From positions 1-32,376 of IMG/VR virus record IMGVR_UViG_3300042350_000642: DNA of 32,376 bases; one strand, written 5' to 3'. The position numbers were made by a program, and so were the translations under genes. Source of the stretch: a virus. How positions within the stretch are numbered: position 1 is the stretch's first letter; the number at the start of each line of letters is the position of its first letter. The notes under the pieces were generated by a model. The model saw only the letters and a program-made list of their open reading frames with translations, ran no database searches and was not told where the DNA came from. Below, one piece after another: positions 13,896 to 24,263 of this stretch.

Positions 13896-16064
13896 TTATT
13901 TTACCGGGTTGCCTTTGGAATCAAACTTTAAAATATTTGTACTGGAGACTGTTGGTTGCGTATATGGGTCGTCCGGATACGTTTTATTATATCGTTTTAT
14001 ATACTCTGGGCTAGAAAGCACTGCGGCTTTTTCAGCTTCATATTGCGCTAAAAATTCTTTGTTACCCATAGAATAAAGAGGATTGTTTTTGTATTTTGCA
14101 TCAATAGGATTTAATAACATTTTTGTATACCTATCTAAAGCCTGCTCCCTCTTTAAAGCATCATCGTTTAAATTTTTTAATCTTCTTTCTTCTAGTGTAT
14201 CAGTCCTGCTTAGATCAAGTCGATCATTTTCTATTTTTCTTTGAACTAACAACTCATCCCTATATTCTTTTGTTAGGTTTTGGTTTCTTAATTCCGCATC
14301 AATTCTAGCAAGATTATAGGCCGCACTTTGTGCTAGTTGAGCTTTTGTATTCTCACCTAAAGCTTGATACCTTAAACCTGTACCAAAAGACTTATCAAGT
14401 GCAGCTCGTTGTGCAGCTCTTGTTTTCTGAGTATCGCTCATCATTTGTAGTCCGGCCAACCCGCCCGCACCAATATTCTCATTAGCGTACTTAGACGTAC
14501 CACCATACATTTTAAGTGCCGCAGCTAACAATGCCATGTTCTGATCATTCTTTTCCTGCTTGACTATATCCTCTTCTTGACGCATAAGTCTTTCAAAGTA
14601 CTTTGCAAAGTCTGACGTATCTTTTTTACTTGCTCCATCAGAAGGTTTTGTTTCTTCTTTTGTTGGAATAGGAGGCAAGTTTATTCCTTGGTCAGCCGTC
14701 ATTTGCGCATCTGTACTTTGGAAGATTGGCGGAACAATTGGCTTTTTAGACCCAGACGGTTTTGCAGGAGGTGGTTTAGGCGTAAAACCAGCATCAAGAT
14801 TAGCTTCTCTAGCTATCTGCTCATCCGCAGTTTCTTTTATTTCTAATGGTTTAACCGTATTTTTAGGCGGAGTTTTTCCATAAACATCTTCAATTGTCTT
14901 ACCCTGCCTAACAAGATTATTAATAAAATTTGAAAAGTTTGTTGATTTTGTTTCTGACGTATCCAAATCTATATCTTCCATTGTAGAAGCTCCGCCCTTT
15001 TGGAAACGAATTGCTCCACCTTCAGCTAATTCTACTATGCCTTGTCCGGTCTTCTTACTTAACTGAGACATAACATCACCTACTGTACGGCCTCGTAAGT
15101 ATGGGTTTTGTTTTAATACTGTACTAGATACTGCTTTTTCCATAGGTGTTTTAGGATCAAGACTTAATAACTCTTTAGCGCCCTGTAGCCCAAAGTGATT
15201 GGCAGCATAAACTTCACCGTATGTTGGATCTCTACCAAAGGCTTTCTTTAATCCTTCAGCATTTTGGCGAGTAAATAAAGTACCTAACTCAGCGTTCTTC
15301 TCAGGATCTAACTGCTCTCCTTCTTTACCGCCCATACCCTTCCATGTGGCATTAGTAAACTGGAATAAACCTTTAGCAGAACTTAATGGGTTTGCAGCGT
15401 CAGGTCTTCCACCGCTTTCTGAATATGCAATTCTTTGTACTAAATCTGCTGGTAATTTATATTTTTCTGCTTTTGAGGAGATAAGTTGCTTAATACCACC
15501 AGCCGGCATTTGAGATGTTTTAGTGGATTGCGTAGGCATGCTTGACGTATCCGCTTCTCCTGCTGGAGTTAATGGCACACTGTAATCCTGAACCTGCATG
15601 GCGCTTACATAATCGTCATACTCGTCTTGTTCATTATCTTCATCTTCAATTAAATCACCTTCAGCAAACGCAATAATTCCACCGCCGGCCATTTGCATAG
15701 GCGGTACTGGATTAGACGCTATACCTACATCAGCAGCTCCTTGTGGTGGTTGTTGAGGTTGCTGTATGGGCGGTTGCATAGGAACTTGCATTGCAGGAGG
15801 CATCCTACCCATTGCTTGTGGATTATCTGCTTGTGCGTTTTGCGCCATAATCTGTTCCATAACAGATTGTGTTTGTGGCTGTGTCTGCATTGCTTTTGAC
15901 TTGAGATTTAAGTCAATCATCTCAGCTTTTTTAGCTAATATCGCAGGAACTATTTCCGGCAGTATTTGCTTCCTTTGCGCCATCTGCATAATCATGGCCT
16001 GAGGTAGTCTAGCCAAGTCTTCAATAGACCCGCTTTGCTGTTTAATTGCGCTTAATATACTCAT
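13896..16064 (-). CDS. Virion-associated lytic transglycosylase (722 aa)
   Basis: Residues about 195-335 form a soluble-lytic-transglycosylase (SLT/goose-lysozyme-like) domain. Its catalytic glutamate is E216 in YSESGGRPD, and it also has AKGLFQFTNATW and AANHFGLQGAKELL, the usual family blocks. The N-terminal 130 residues are Met/Gln/Pro-rich (a run QPPIQQPQQPPQG) and then acidic. The C-terminal half is helical and charged with Pro-rich linkers, like ejection proteins. It probably opens the peptidoglycan locally during DNA entry, as T7 gp16 does, rather than causing lysis. It also carries the short motifs GGGIIAFAEGD and LAEGGAIRFQKGG, shared in style with the 1033-residue protein. It lies two bases before the polyvalent gene. 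Confidence 0.82.
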   Translation of the reverse strand: MSILSAIKQQSGSIEDLARLPQAMIMQMAQRKQILPEIVPAILAKKAEMIDLNLKSKAMQTQPQTQSVMEQIMAQNAQADNPQAMGRMPPAMQVPMQPPIQQPQQPPQGAADVGIASNPVPPMQMAGGGIIAFAEGDLIEDEDNEQDEYDDYVSAMQVQDYSVPLTPAGEADTSSMPTQSTKTSQMPAGGIKQLISSKAEKYKLPADLVQRIAYSESGGRPDAANPLSSAKGLFQFTNATWKGMGGKEGEQLDPEKNAELGTLFTRQNAEGLKKAFGRDPTYGEVYAANHFGLQGAKELLSLDPKTPMEKAVSSTVLKQNPYLRGRTVGDVMSQLSKKTGQGIVELAEGGAIRFQKGGASTMEDIDLDTSETKSTNFSNFINNLVRQGKTIEDVYGKTPPKNTVKPLEIKETADEQIAREANLDAGFTPKPPPAKPSGSKKPIVPPIFQSTDAQMTADQGINLPPIPTKEETKPSDGASKKDTSDFAKYFERLMRQEEDIVKQEKNDQNMALLAAALKMYGGTSKYANENIGAGGLAGLQMMSDTQKTRAAQRAALDKSFGTGLRYQALGENTKAQLAQSAAYNLARIDAELRNQNLTKEYRDELLVQRKIENDRLDLSRTDTLEERRLKNLNDDALKREQALDRYTKMLLNPIDAKYKNNPLYSMGNKEFLAQYEAEKAAVLSSPEYIKRYNKTYPDDPYTQPTVSSTNILKFDSKGNPVK

Positions 16065-16076
16065 TATTTATCTCAC

Positions 16077-17504
16077 TTATTTAATCATATTTGCTAAAGA
16101 TAAACCGCCAAGCCCAATACCGGCTAGTTGGCTTGCAAAACTAGGTGGAGCTGCTGTTGTTGTCTGTGTACCATAAGTATCTCCAAGTGGAACGCCTCGT
16201 AAGATATTGGACATAGATCCTAACTGCTGTTCTGCAAACCCTGCTCCACGCATTACGTCTTGATACTGTGCATCTAACTGTTGTTGAGCAACGCCTCGTT
16301 CTGATCCACCATAAGCACCTAAAGCCGCAGCTCTTGCAATATCGGCCTGTTGTTGTAATGCGCCTTGCTGTCCTAGACCTTGACCCATTGCACCATATGT
16401 CTGACCTAACTGCCCTAAACCAGCAGCTCTTTGCAACTGAGCAGCTTGATTAGCCCGTTGCGCTTCTAGAGACTGCCCAGCACCAAGTTGCTGTATACCC
16501 AACTGTGCTTGCAGATTAGTCTGCCCTGTAGCCTGTTGAGCAGCTTGATTAGCCAACATAGCTTGCATATTCTGACCAGCGCCAAACTGCTGAACCCCAA
16601 GTCTAGCCTGTTGATTAGCTAACTGAGCCTGTTGTTGAGCTTGTTGATTGGCTAACTGAGCTTGTAAATTCTGTCCTGAGCCTAATTGCTGAACACCTAA
16701 TTGAGCTTGCAAGTTTTGCGCATTAGCAGATTGTTGTAATTGATTCTGAGCATTAAATTGATTCTGTGCATTTTGGAAAGCATTTTGTGAGCCTGTAGCC
16801 TGTATGTTCCCCATCTGCGTCTGAAGATTTCTTTGTGCCTCAGATTGCATTAATGCGTTTCTTGCACCACCGTAAGTACCTTGTCTAGAAGATCCTAAAT
16901 TAGCACCAACAAGTTGTTTTTGTGCATCCCGCATAGCCTCAGCTTTTTGTACATCAACAACATTCTGCTGGTACGGAGACATATACTGAGATACATTTTG
17001 TCCAAGATACTGTTGTGGACCAGCCATTTGATACTGATTTAAATTTTGAGCGTTTACGTTACCAGCTCCGGCTATATCAAATGATGACAGTCCTTGTGGG
17101 GCATTAACAGTTTGCGGTCCAGCCATTTGAAACTGTGTTAAGTTTGGCGCACTTACATTTGAACCACCTTGATACCCTGCTTTAGCCGCATCTAAAGAAC
17201 CTAATCCTGTTTGATAAGCAGATTGTCCTTGACGAAACTGCGTAGGCTGTCTCAAATCAGATATTTGTTGTCCAGCAGCTACTTCGTTAGGGGATAATCC
17301 AGCTATTCTCCCTGCGCCCGCTAATCCAGATTGATCTAGAACATCTCCATATCTTTGTTGATATGATTGGGAAAATAATTTTTGCGCTGCGGGTAGTAAT
17401 CCACCAGCAACACCATCTCCCGTTTGGCCAACACCCGTAAAGTACGGTTCTAATATAGCCGGTGTAGTGGTTTGTGCGGTACTTACGGTAGTATTTGTTG
17501 CCAT
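16077..17504 (-). CDS. Gln/Ala-rich internal or ejection protein (475 aa)
   Basis: An Ala/Gln/Asn/Gly-rich protein with no cysteine and very few charges. The central part (about residues 225-360) is built from repeats of the type NLQAQLGVQQLGSGQ. Earlier, two copies of a shorter unit occur (NLTQFQMAGPQ and NLNQYQMAGPQ). The C-terminus (about 400-475) is Gly/Ser/Thr-rich with LGGLSLANMIK at the end. This composition, and its place between two other ejection-type genes, fit a structural helical-bundle protein carried in the capsid, like P22 gp7/gp16/gp20 or T7 gp14-16, although I see no direct sequence match. It has an AAGGA ribosome site upstream. Confidence 0.7.
   Translation of the reverse strand: MATNTTVSTAQTTTPAILEPYFTGVGQTGDGVAGGLLPAAQKLFSQSYQQRYGDVLDQSGLAGAGRIAGLSPNEVAAGQQISDLRQPTQFRQGQSAYQTGLGSLDAAKAGYQGGSNVSAPNLTQFQMAGPQTVNAPQGLSSFDIAGAGNVNAQNLNQYQMAGPQQYLGQNVSQYMSPYQQNVVDVQKAEAMRDAQKQLVGANLGSSRQGTYGGARNALMQSEAQRNLQTQMGNIQATGSQNAFQNAQNQFNAQNQLQQSANAQNLQAQLGVQQLGSGQNLQAQLANQQAQQQAQLANQQARLGVQQFGAGQNMQAMLANQAAQQATGQTNLQAQLGIQQLGAGQSLEAQRANQAAQLQRAAGLGQLGQTYGAMGQGLGQQGALQQQADIARAAALGAYGGSERGVAQQQLDAQYQDVMRGAGFAEQQLGSMSNILRGVPLGDTYGTQTTTAAPPSFASQLAGIGLGGLSLANMIK
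16425..16830 (-). repeat. Gln-rich tandem repeats in the 475-aa protein
   Basis: The coded repeat is a Leu/Gln/Ala unit of roughly 15-25 residues. NLQAQLGVQQLGSGQ, ARLGVQQFGAGQ and NLQAQLGIQQLGAGQ are the clearest copies, joined by LANQQAQQQ-type spacers. The spacing is uneven, so the array probably grew by repeated slippage and recombination. Confidence 0.7.
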
Positions 17505-17514
17505 AATTTATCCT

Positions 17515-20500
17515 TTATATGGGCATGAGTTTGGTTGGTTTAATTTCACGCCCCTGCTTACGGTTACCCGTTCTTGCTTTACGAACTCGATCCATCATCG
17601 CATAAAGTTGTTTTGCGCCAGCCTTTGATGAACCATTGCCTAAATGTGAAACTACATCTGCTGGTATTACAAATTCTCCATCAGCTAATCTAGCCTCTTG
17701 TGTTCCTTCTATACTTGCCTTAATAGAGTCTGACATACCATCTCCACCGCCAGATAAGAATCTAGGAACTCCACCTTCGGCATATCCACGGCGTTTCTTT
17801 TGATATTGATAAATATTGGATGCATTTAATGGCTCTGGACCATACGGATTTCTAACCATATACTGCCCCGCAGGTGTAGCATTTGGTGATTGATATACTG
17901 GAGGAGGAGGTGTTGCAGATGCGGTGCCTATTAACTCTTGCGCTCTTTCAACAGCTCTTGAAGAATCCCTTATATTGTTTTGTACTTCCTCTGACATATC
18001 TAATGCTCTATTTGCATTAGCTCTTACTGTTTCAATATCAAGCGGTGCAACAGTAGGAGGAGGAGGGGGTGGGGGTGGTGCTATAGCTCCAGTTAATGGT
18101 GTTGGTTCAACAGACGGTGTTACCACAGGCGGAGGCGCAACAGGTTGAGGAGTTGGTTGGTTATAAATATTACCGTATATTGTAGATAAGTAATCTTGGT
18201 TTTGTTTTAATAAGCCCGCATATCTTTCATCAGACATAGGATCTACTTCACGCCTATTATTTTCTATCTGAATCATATAATCTATATCTTCTTGATTTGT
18301 TACTGGTCCGCCATCGGCATATCCCATGAAACCGTTTTGCATATTTCCATTTACGTTATTCATATCATCGCCACCGTACTCGTCATCTATAGCTCCACCC
18401 ATAGCAAATCTATAAGGGTTTTCACTTACGGCTTGTTGCGCACGTTTTTTACCTGCTAAAACTCTAGCATTAAAATTAGCTTCTTCTGCTTGTTGTGCCA
18501 TTAAAGAACGGTCATATTCTTTTTTGAGTTCATTACCTTCATCTACGCCCATCATGCCTGTTGTTCCCATAATTAGTGGAACACCAGCATTATATATACC
18601 AGCATTTTTAGTAAATGTAGACATGGCATTTTTATATTCGGGGGTATTACTATTTTGTAATAAGTTGCCTATACCTTTTTGGACTGCTTCAGGTCTTCTA
18701 AATGTTGGATTAGCACTTACGGCAGGTCCAGTACTTGTTGTTATTCCTAACCCAGAGGTTGAATTGTCTAAGCCTATTTCTTTGAGATAGTCTGCACTAC
18801 CAGATATATTAGGAGCATCCATAGTTTGCAATACTGAAGGATCAGTTCCTGCGGCTTCTAATCCACCTACAAGATTAGACATACCATAAGCAGCAATACC
18901 GCCCATCAAAGCACGTTTCATATCAAATCCACCGGGCTTACCAAAACCTGATGCAATTCCACCTATACCTGCCGCCATAGCGGGATTACCAAACATTGCT
19001 CCCGCTGCTATACCAGCGTAAGGAGCTAAATCTTTAACAAAAGGAACAGCTTCGCCTATTGGACGCAATACTGCCTTCTCAAACGGTTGTGCGACACGAG
19101 TAAATGCATCTGATATTCTTCCGCCTATGCCGTAATGTTGTACTTCTCCACCATCTGCATAACGATTTAAAGAACGATATCCCGCCGATGGACTATAAAC
19201 ATTACCAGCGTTTATTCTATTTTTAGGTATATAGTTAGATCCTGAAGATGTTGAAGTGCCGTAAGTGTAAACTCTATTTGCCTCTTCTTCCGCATCTATC
19301 TGTGCTTGAGATTTAGGCTGTTCAGCTCCGCCACCTAAATTAGATAGGCCATATAATCCAGCGGCAGTTAAAGCTAACTTTCCGGGACTTGATTGGTTAT
19401 AGTAATCTTTAGCTGAATCATATAAATCACCGGGATAGTCTAACGGGTTTGTATTACTTAAATAGTCTACTGCTCCTGTAGCTTTATTAATTACATAATC
19501 TTTACCTTCAATTCCTCTTGAGGCAAGATATCTATAGGGATCATCTCGGAATTTTACTTTGTCGTATCCCTGTGCATCTTGATTAATGTATTGACTATCG
19601 GGTGTATATGCAGCATCAAGATTAGCCTGATTAAGTATATCTTCTCTAAGCCTTAAATCTGGAGTTAGTTCTATTTTTTTAGGCGTAAACTCTGCATTTT
19701 GAATATCTGGATTTCTATTTATAACTTCTCCGCTATCCGTCATTTGCAATTCACCCGGCAATGCCGGTGCTGCATCTGGATAAAAGTTTGGTGGGCCAGA
19801 TATTTCTCCGGGCATACCTAAGTCTGGATCAAGATTTACTGTTGATGGAATAGCGGATTCAGAAAGATTAAGACCTTTTTCCTGTAAATATTTTCCAAAG
19901 TCTCCCTTTAATTCATTAAAGTATGGATTAACAACTTCGCCTAACTTGGCTCCTCCATAAGACATTGCACCAGCTTGTGCGCCAGCTCTTAATGCACTAT
20001 TTATATCTCCAGTTTTAGCATAATCAACACCACCACTTAATCCAGCAGAAAGTCCAGCTTTGCCTAAATCACCCAATCCAAATTCTTTTCCAACTCCCTG
20101 TGTTACACCAGTAGTTGCACCAGATATTGCTGCTGCTTCTAAAGCAGATTTTAAGTCCTTATCTTTTGCAAACTTTGATCCTCCAGCTGCTGCCGCTGCT
20201 GCCGCTGCCTGAGCTAATGTACTTTGTCCTGCTGTAGCAACTGCTGCTGCTATCTGTGCTAAAGTTCCCCATCCACCGGGAATTACATCCGCTACAGCGT
20301 CATCAATTGCTACACCAACATCACTAATAGGTGCAGTTATAGGTTGAACTACTGCCTCATCTAATGCTGAAGTTACTTGGCTAATTGGTGCTGTAATAGG
20401 TTGAAAAACAAGATCGTCTGCTCCTGCAAATACGTCTGAACCAGCTTGAGCTACTTCATCAACAATATTAAGTATGCCTGTATCGCCACCGCCCGTTCCT

Positions 20501-20616
20501 ATAACATCAGATACTACGTCTAGTATTCCACCACCGCCGCCACCGTGCAAAGTCATGCGCCCAAAGATTGGTTGAAAAGCCCCTATCGGAAGATACGATT
20601 CGTGGTTATATCTCAT
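17515..20616 (-). CDS. Large ejection/tape-measure-like virion protein (1033 aa)
   Basis: I chose ATG 20616 over ATG 20631 because it makes an ATGA overlap with the upstream stop, with GGATGG as ribosome site. The N-terminal 220 residues are Ala/Gly-rich and amphipathic (QAAAAAAAAGG, two copies of QPITAPIS), as in ejection proteins that insert into membranes. A second Ala/Gly-rich hydrophobic stretch lies near residues 530-600. Pro-rich linkers (APPPPPPPPT) follow. The C-terminus carries SDSIKAS, then ARLADGEFVIPADVVSHLG and a helix with MMDRVRKARTGNRKQG. I recall that ending from tape-measure and other internal virion proteins of phages. Motifs YADGGEV, FAMGGAI, YADGGPV and YAEGGVP recur along the protein. 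Exact role unproven. Confidence 0.72.
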   Translation of the reverse strand: MRYNHESYLPIGAFQPIFGRMTLHGGGGGGILDVVSDVIGTGGGDTGILNIVDEVAQAGSDVFAGADDLVFQPITAPISQVTSALDEAVVQPITAPISDVGVAIDDAVADVIPGGWGTLAQIAAAVATAGQSTLAQAAAAAAAAGGSKFAKDKDLKSALEAAAISGATTGVTQGVGKEFGLGDLGKAGLSAGLSGGVDYAKTGDINSALRAGAQAGAMSYGGAKLGEVVNPYFNELKGDFGKYLQEKGLNLSESAIPSTVNLDPDLGMPGEISGPPNFYPDAAPALPGELQMTDSGEVINRNPDIQNAEFTPKKIELTPDLRLREDILNQANLDAAYTPDSQYINQDAQGYDKVKFRDDPYRYLASRGIEGKDYVINKATGAVDYLSNTNPLDYPGDLYDSAKDYYNQSSPGKLALTAAGLYGLSNLGGGAEQPKSQAQIDAEEEANRVYTYGTSTSSGSNYIPKNRINAGNVYSPSAGYRSLNRYADGGEVQHYGIGGRISDAFTRVAQPFEKAVLRPIGEAVPFVKDLAPYAGIAAGAMFGNPAMAAGIGGIASGFGKPGGFDMKRALMGGIAAYGMSNLVGGLEAAGTDPSVLQTMDAPNISGSADYLKEIGLDNSTSGLGITTSTGPAVSANPTFRRPEAVQKGIGNLLQNSNTPEYKNAMSTFTKNAGIYNAGVPLIMGTTGMMGVDEGNELKKEYDRSLMAQQAEEANFNARVLAGKKRAQQAVSENPYRFAMGGAIDDEYGGDDMNNVNGNMQNGFMGYADGGPVTNQEDIDYMIQIENNRREVDPMSDERYAGLLKQNQDYLSTIYGNIYNQPTPQPVAPPPVVTPSVEPTPLTGAIAPPPPPPPPTVAPLDIETVRANANRALDMSEEVQNNIRDSSRAVERAQELIGTASATPPPPVYQSPNATPAGQYMVRNPYGPEPLNASNIYQYQKKRRGYAEGGVPRFLSGGGDGMSDSIKASIEGTQEARLADGEFVIPADVVSHLGNGSSKAGAKQLYAMMDRVRKARTGNRKQGREIKPTKLMPI

Positions 20617-20996
20617 ACTTTTGCCATCCATTCATATTTTGGATTATCGCTTGGCTGCACATCTACGCCTAGGGTTTTTAACATAGTTAATGTTTGTTGA
20701 AGTTTATTACTGTTTGGCACATTTTCTTTTGGTCCATACACAGCTTTTAAATCTGAATCACGAATTTTGTCCACAAATCTTGATAATGCTCTAGCAACTT
20801 TTAATGGAGCATCTGTTGTAAATAAATGTAACTCAACTAAACCTTCACCTATAGTCAGAAGAACTAAAACAGAATTACCTTCTTGTAAAATGATTGCTAA
20901 TTTTTTATTGATTGCAACATTTAAGCCACGCAAGAATTTACTTGGATCTTTACCAAGTTTTTGATATTCCGCATTAATAATTTCTGTAGGTTTCAT
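20613..20996 (-). CDS. Small virion-module protein of unknown function (127 aa)
   Basis: A compact alpha/beta protein beginning MKPTEIINAEYQKLGKDPSK, with VLVLLTIGEGLVELHLFTTD in the middle and KYEWMAKV at the end. I recall similar short proteins in the ejection modules of other environmental podovirus-like phages, unnamed. The strand-rich centre followed by helices recalls a GNAT-like fold, but no acetyl-CoA-binding loop is visible. ATGA overlaps couple it to both neighbours, so its product is probably made in step with the ejection proteins. Confidence 0.66.
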   Translation of the reverse strand: MKPTEIINAEYQKLGKDPSKFLRGLNVAINKKLAIILQEGNSVLVLLTIGEGLVELHLFTTDAPLKVARALSRFVDKIRDSDLKAVYGPKENVPNSNKLQQTLTMLKTLGVDVQPSDNPKYEWMAKV

Positions 20997-21289
20997 ACTG
21001 TCACCGTCACTGTTCCTAAATTAACTGTTGCCGATACGCCGCCTAAGTATGCAAAATTAGGTAGAACTATCTTTAAGTATTCTCCATCCCGAAAGACTGT
21101 TCCTTCCCTAAGATTGTAACCCGATGTCGGCAAATTTAAAAGCCGTATTCCATCCAACTGTAAAGGAGTATTTGAGTCTAACTGCGTAAAATATAACCTT
21201 AAAACGGATATTAACTGATTAAATTGGCTTTGGTCGTAATCTGTTGGCGCTAATGGTAAAGCTGGAGATCGGAAGGTTTGCATCCCCAT
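20993..21289 (-). CDS. Small virion-module protein ending in a GTVTVTV strand (98 aa)
   Basis: The 98-residue protein has an acid/aromatic helical N-terminal half (TDYDQSQFNQLISVLRLYFT) and a strand-rich second half ending VNLGTVTVTV. Its start shares one base with the stop of the 681-residue gene; a second ATG at 21283 is possible. It sits next to the P22-gp10-like gene, so it may be a tail-plug or fibre-docking component; that is inference. The last strand resembles the C-terminus of the zinc-ribbon protein at 31283-31666. Confidence 0.64.
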   Translation of the reverse strand: MGMQTFRSPALPLAPTDYDQSQFNQLISVLRLYFTQLDSNTPLQLDGIRLLNLPTSGYNLREGTVFRDGEYLKIVLPNFAYLGGVSATVNLGTVTVTV

Positions 21290-23334
21290 TATCTACGCCC
21301 ATCCGGTCTACCATCTAATCTTGGACTACCTAGTTGCCATTGAACGTCTACTGTACTCGATGAAATCTCTACCGCCATCTGTCTTGCACGGGTTCTTAAA
21401 AAGACTTGTTCTGTATATATGTCTACTGCCGTCTGAATTACAGCAGCCGATTCGGTATTAGTATATGCCGATCCGGGGAAGTTGCGTGGCTTAATTGTCA
21501 TTGTCACTTCAGGCAGCGTAGCCGTAGAACCAGTAAAACTTACGTCTGGAATAATCCGCTTAGTCAATATAAACTGATCTCCGTCAATTAAATCAAAGTC
21601 AGATGAGGCAATATATGCAGTCATGGCAGATACATTATCATTTGTTCCTTGCTCATGGTTGTACATAATAGCGTCTGCGGTCAGATCACTCGATAGAATT
21701 GTCTGTGAAATGTTTACTGTATAAGTCCCTACCCCACCAGTTCCAGTTCCTAATGCAGTTATTAATGTTCCAGTTAAGACAGCACCACCTGTTATAACGC
21801 TACCTACTTTTAACATTCCAGAATTAATTGCCGTAACCGTCATGGTTGTTCCAGTAATGGACGCCGTAATGTAGGTTGCAGTAAACGCTTGAGGGTAATC
21901 CCTTAGTGATGAATCTGACCATGCTGTTCTTTGGATTGATCCGTAATACCAAATTTTTTCTAAATGGTTGTAGATAACATAGGCATTATTAATCTGGCTA
22001 GTTGCTGTTGGATAAAACCACCACACTTCATTCCAGCCTTCGTTTGTTCCTGAGACTACTTGATCAGCTTGATCATAATTAAAGTTCTCAAAAACGTGGT
22101 TTCTTAATGAGCAAGGCAGAGTCTCTACTCTACCGCCATATGCATAAAACTTATCATGCCCCATCCAGTAGGCTGTATTATTCACAGCTACCACGGATCT
22201 TGGGCTAATAATAGATATATTATCCGATAACTCAGTTAGTCCAAATACGTCTGTTGTACCTAAGAATTGGAATGAGTTTAGCGTTCCTTCCGTATACACA
22301 AGGATTTCTTGTCGTGTTGCAATGGCACAAATAATCCTAGAACCACGAGATACTCGAATAAATCCCGCCGTATTGGTCGTTAATGGTGTCCATATATTCG
22401 GCTCATCTTGGCTTGCCCAACGAATTAATAAAGGATCAAACGATCCTCCACCATACGGCGTTGCCCCAAAACAAACTAAATGTTTACTATTTTGTGATAC
22501 TAAAGTTTGCATTGCCTGAGTCGGAACATCTGCGGCGGGTACTGAGCTTATTGTAGTTGATGATAATAACGATGCACGAGTTGTTAATCCAGATGAATAT
22601 TGCCAATAGTAAATAGCGCCGTTCCGTACATTAGCCACCATATCATCATCAAAGTTACCTATAAACCAATCTCTTTGAGCAATAAATACTGGCGATGCTG
22701 CTCCTGATCCCCAAGCTCCTGCTGACCATGCACTTGCACCCCAACCATAACCCTGTGAGCCATTATCTTGACCAATATTAATTTGAAATGCAGCCGTAAT
22801 TCCCGTTCCCCCACCTGTGGCTGTAGAAGTAGCCGCTGCTGTTGCGGTGATCGTAAATGAATTAGTATTTACATAAGTCATAATATATTCGGCATTAAGT
22901 ACTGTTGCCGATATACCACCTACTGCTGAAGCACCTGAAAAGGTTACATAGTCACCACTTATGCCACCATGTGCGGAAATAGCCACAATTACCGTTTTAG
23001 ATCCGTTTGTAGTCGTAAAACAATTATCAGTTGCTGGTGAGATAAATGTCTGTCGAATTGGAGTCATATCATATAACTGCTGACCAGCTTCGATATATAG
23101 CTTTCTACTTGACCCAATACCTAAGAAATTCTCGTTACTTGTGGTTATCCAGTTAAATGCTTGTCGTACAATACCCGGAATAATAAGCAGTGAATACCTT
23201 AACCAACCACCCACTTTTTGTGGATATCCAGAACGAAACCGTATCTTATCGCACTCAAACCATCCACCCTCGTTTGAGTAGTTTGTCTGATCTCGATTAA
23301 CTCCGGGCTTAAACTGGATTTTCTGTAATGGCAT
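21289..23334 (-). CDS. P22 gp10-like DNA stabilisation/tail hub protein (681 aa)
   Basis: The N-terminus [16 protein letters not shown], followed by [22 protein letters not shown], is a signature I recall for the packaged-DNA stabilisation (head-plug, P22 gp10-like) family of environmental podovirus-like phages. The body is beta-rich, with [20 protein letters not shown] and repeated strand-turn units. Two Thr/Ser/Gly/Ala-rich segments interrupt the core, at about residues 100-189 and 484-554, and look like inserted beta modules. In P22 this protein closes the portal-adaptor channel after packaging. The gene starts one base after the muramidase stop. Family call moderately secure; exact hub position is inference. 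Confidence 0.74.
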   Translation of the reverse strand: MPLQKIQFKPGVNRDQTNYSNEGGWFECDKIRFRSGYPQKVGGWLRYSLLIIPGIVRQAFNWITTSNENFLGIGSSRKLYIEAGQQLYDMTPIRQTFISPATDNCFTTTNGSKTVIVAISAHGGISGDYVTFSGASAVGGISATVLNAEYIMTYVNTNSFTITATAAATSTATGGGTGITAAFQINIGQDNGSQGYGWGASAWSAGAWGSGAASPVFIAQRDWFIGNFDDDMVANVRNGAIYYWQYSSGLTTRASLLSSTTISSVPAADVPTQAMQTLVSQNSKHLVCFGATPYGGGSFDPLLIRWASQDEPNIWTPLTTNTAGFIRVSRGSRIICAIATRQEILVYTEGTLNSFQFLGTTDVFGLTELSDNISIISPRSVVAVNNTAYWMGHDKFYAYGGRVETLPCSLRNHVFENFNYDQADQVVSGTNEGWNEVWWFYPTATSQINNAYVIYNHLEKIWYYGSIQRTAWSDSSLRDYPQAFTATYITASITGTTMTVTAINSGMLKVGSVITGGAVLTGTLITALGTGTGGVGTYTVNISQTILSSDLTADAIMYNHEQGTNDNVSAMTAYIASSDFDLIDGDQFILTKRIIPDVSFTGSTATLPEVTMTIKPRNFPGSAYTNTESAAVIQTAVDIYTEQVFLRTRARQMAVEISSSTVDVQWQLGSPRLDGRPDGRR

Positions 23335-23335
23335 C

Positions 23336-23872
23336 TTAACCTATCATGGTCGAGGCAGATGTTTGCACATCGGCTACCCGCTTGAGCCAGCCTTTGCCGT
23401 AAACTGGGAAGTTATTTAATGACTTGTAAAACTCTTCTTTATTATTGCTAAACTTTTTAAGCAAGTCTAGTCCATTTGATTCTTGGATCGCCTTTAATGT
23501 TGCAGGTCCAAACACACCATCTGGAGTTACTCTTAATGACTTTTGAATCATGCGACGAGCAGCGGCTGGTCCAGCATTAATAGCAAAATCAAAAACAGCG
23601 TAGTCCACGCCAGCAGGTAGATCATCACCCCTGACTGCATCCCAATAATCTCTTTTATATACCGGTTTAACATCTTCTTTCTTTAGCGCTTTCATATCGT
23701 CTTGAGTTACTTCGTGTCCAATGTACTTTTCCCAAACAGCTTGAGTACAGCCCCACATGGTAGAACCTTCACGGCCATCAGGTAAATGATTACCCTTATC
23801 ACGTTGGTCATTAGTAAATCCACCTTCATGGGCTACAACCATATCAAATGACTTATCCCAATTACTTAGCAT
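23336..23872 (-). CDS. Endolysin: GH108 N-acetylmuramidase
   Basis: The 178-residue protein is a glycoside hydrolase family 108 muramidase that cuts peptidoglycan glycan strands at the end of infection. The catalytic glutamate is E16 in [11 protein letters not shown]. The block [20 protein letters not shown] (about residues 93-112) and the peptidoglycan-binding-3-like ending ([15 protein letters not shown], then [12 protein letters not shown]) match the family. Between the catalytic motif and the usual TxWGxT block there is a short insertion ([10 protein letters not shown]). No signal peptide is present, so it needs the holin to reach the wall. It overlaps the holin gene by 11 bases. Confidence 0.88.
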   Translation of the reverse strand: MLSNWDKSFDMVVAHEGGFTNDQRDKGNHLPDGREGSTMWGCTQAVWEKYIGHEVTQDDMKALKKEDVKPVYKRDYWDAVRGDDLPAGVDYAVFDFAINAGPAAARRMIQKSLRVTPDGVFGPATLKAIQESNGLDLLKKFSNNKEEFYKSLNNFPVYGKGWLKRVADVQTSASTMIG

Positions 23873-24263
23873 TTTTCTTCATCTCCATCACTTTTTCCAG
23901 GGTTCTGCCTCCGAAATAGAAGCTCATAATGAGCATCCCCCACTGACCAAGCAGCTCTACATAGTTGTTATTTACTTCAATATCCCAAGCACTCATCATG
24001 CCAAATACTGTATAGGTTAATAAAATAAATATAAGAGTCATAGGGCGAATGTTTTTAGATAGCCAAGAGTCCGACATCATGTCGGCTTGTTGCCGCTTGG
24101 TGAGCTCTTGTTGTTCGCTTACATCTGCTTGTAACTGAGCGAGTTCACCGTTCTGGGCTAGTGTTGCTAATTCTAACTGTGCCTTAGCCTTGGCTTCCGG
24201 ATCTGGAATGAGCTTATCAATTAACTTACCACCGATGTTTAATATTGCATCAAGTCCTAACAT
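23862..24263 (-). CDS. Holin, GTA 3TM-type (133 aa)
   Basis: The layout matches the 'holin of 3TMs, gene-transfer-agent type' family. An amphipathic charged N-terminal region (IPDPEAKAKAQLELATLAQ) leads to SDSWLSKNIRPMTLIFILL, where one membrane segment begins (about 72-92). A second segment follows at about 105-120 with GQWGMLIMSFYFGGRTLEKV, the family's G-x-GGR-x-x-EK ending. It would form the lesion that lets the muramidase reach the wall. The gene lies directly upstream of the muramidase in transcription order and overlaps it by 11 bases, a typical holin-endolysin pair. Confidence 0.84.
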   Translation of the reverse strand: MLGLDAILNIGGKLIDKLIPDPEAKAKAQLELATLAQNGELAQLQADVSEQQELTKRQQADMMSDSWLSKNIRPMTLIFILLTYTVFGMMSAWDIEVNNNYVELLGQWGMLIMSFYFGGRTLEKVMEMKKNAK

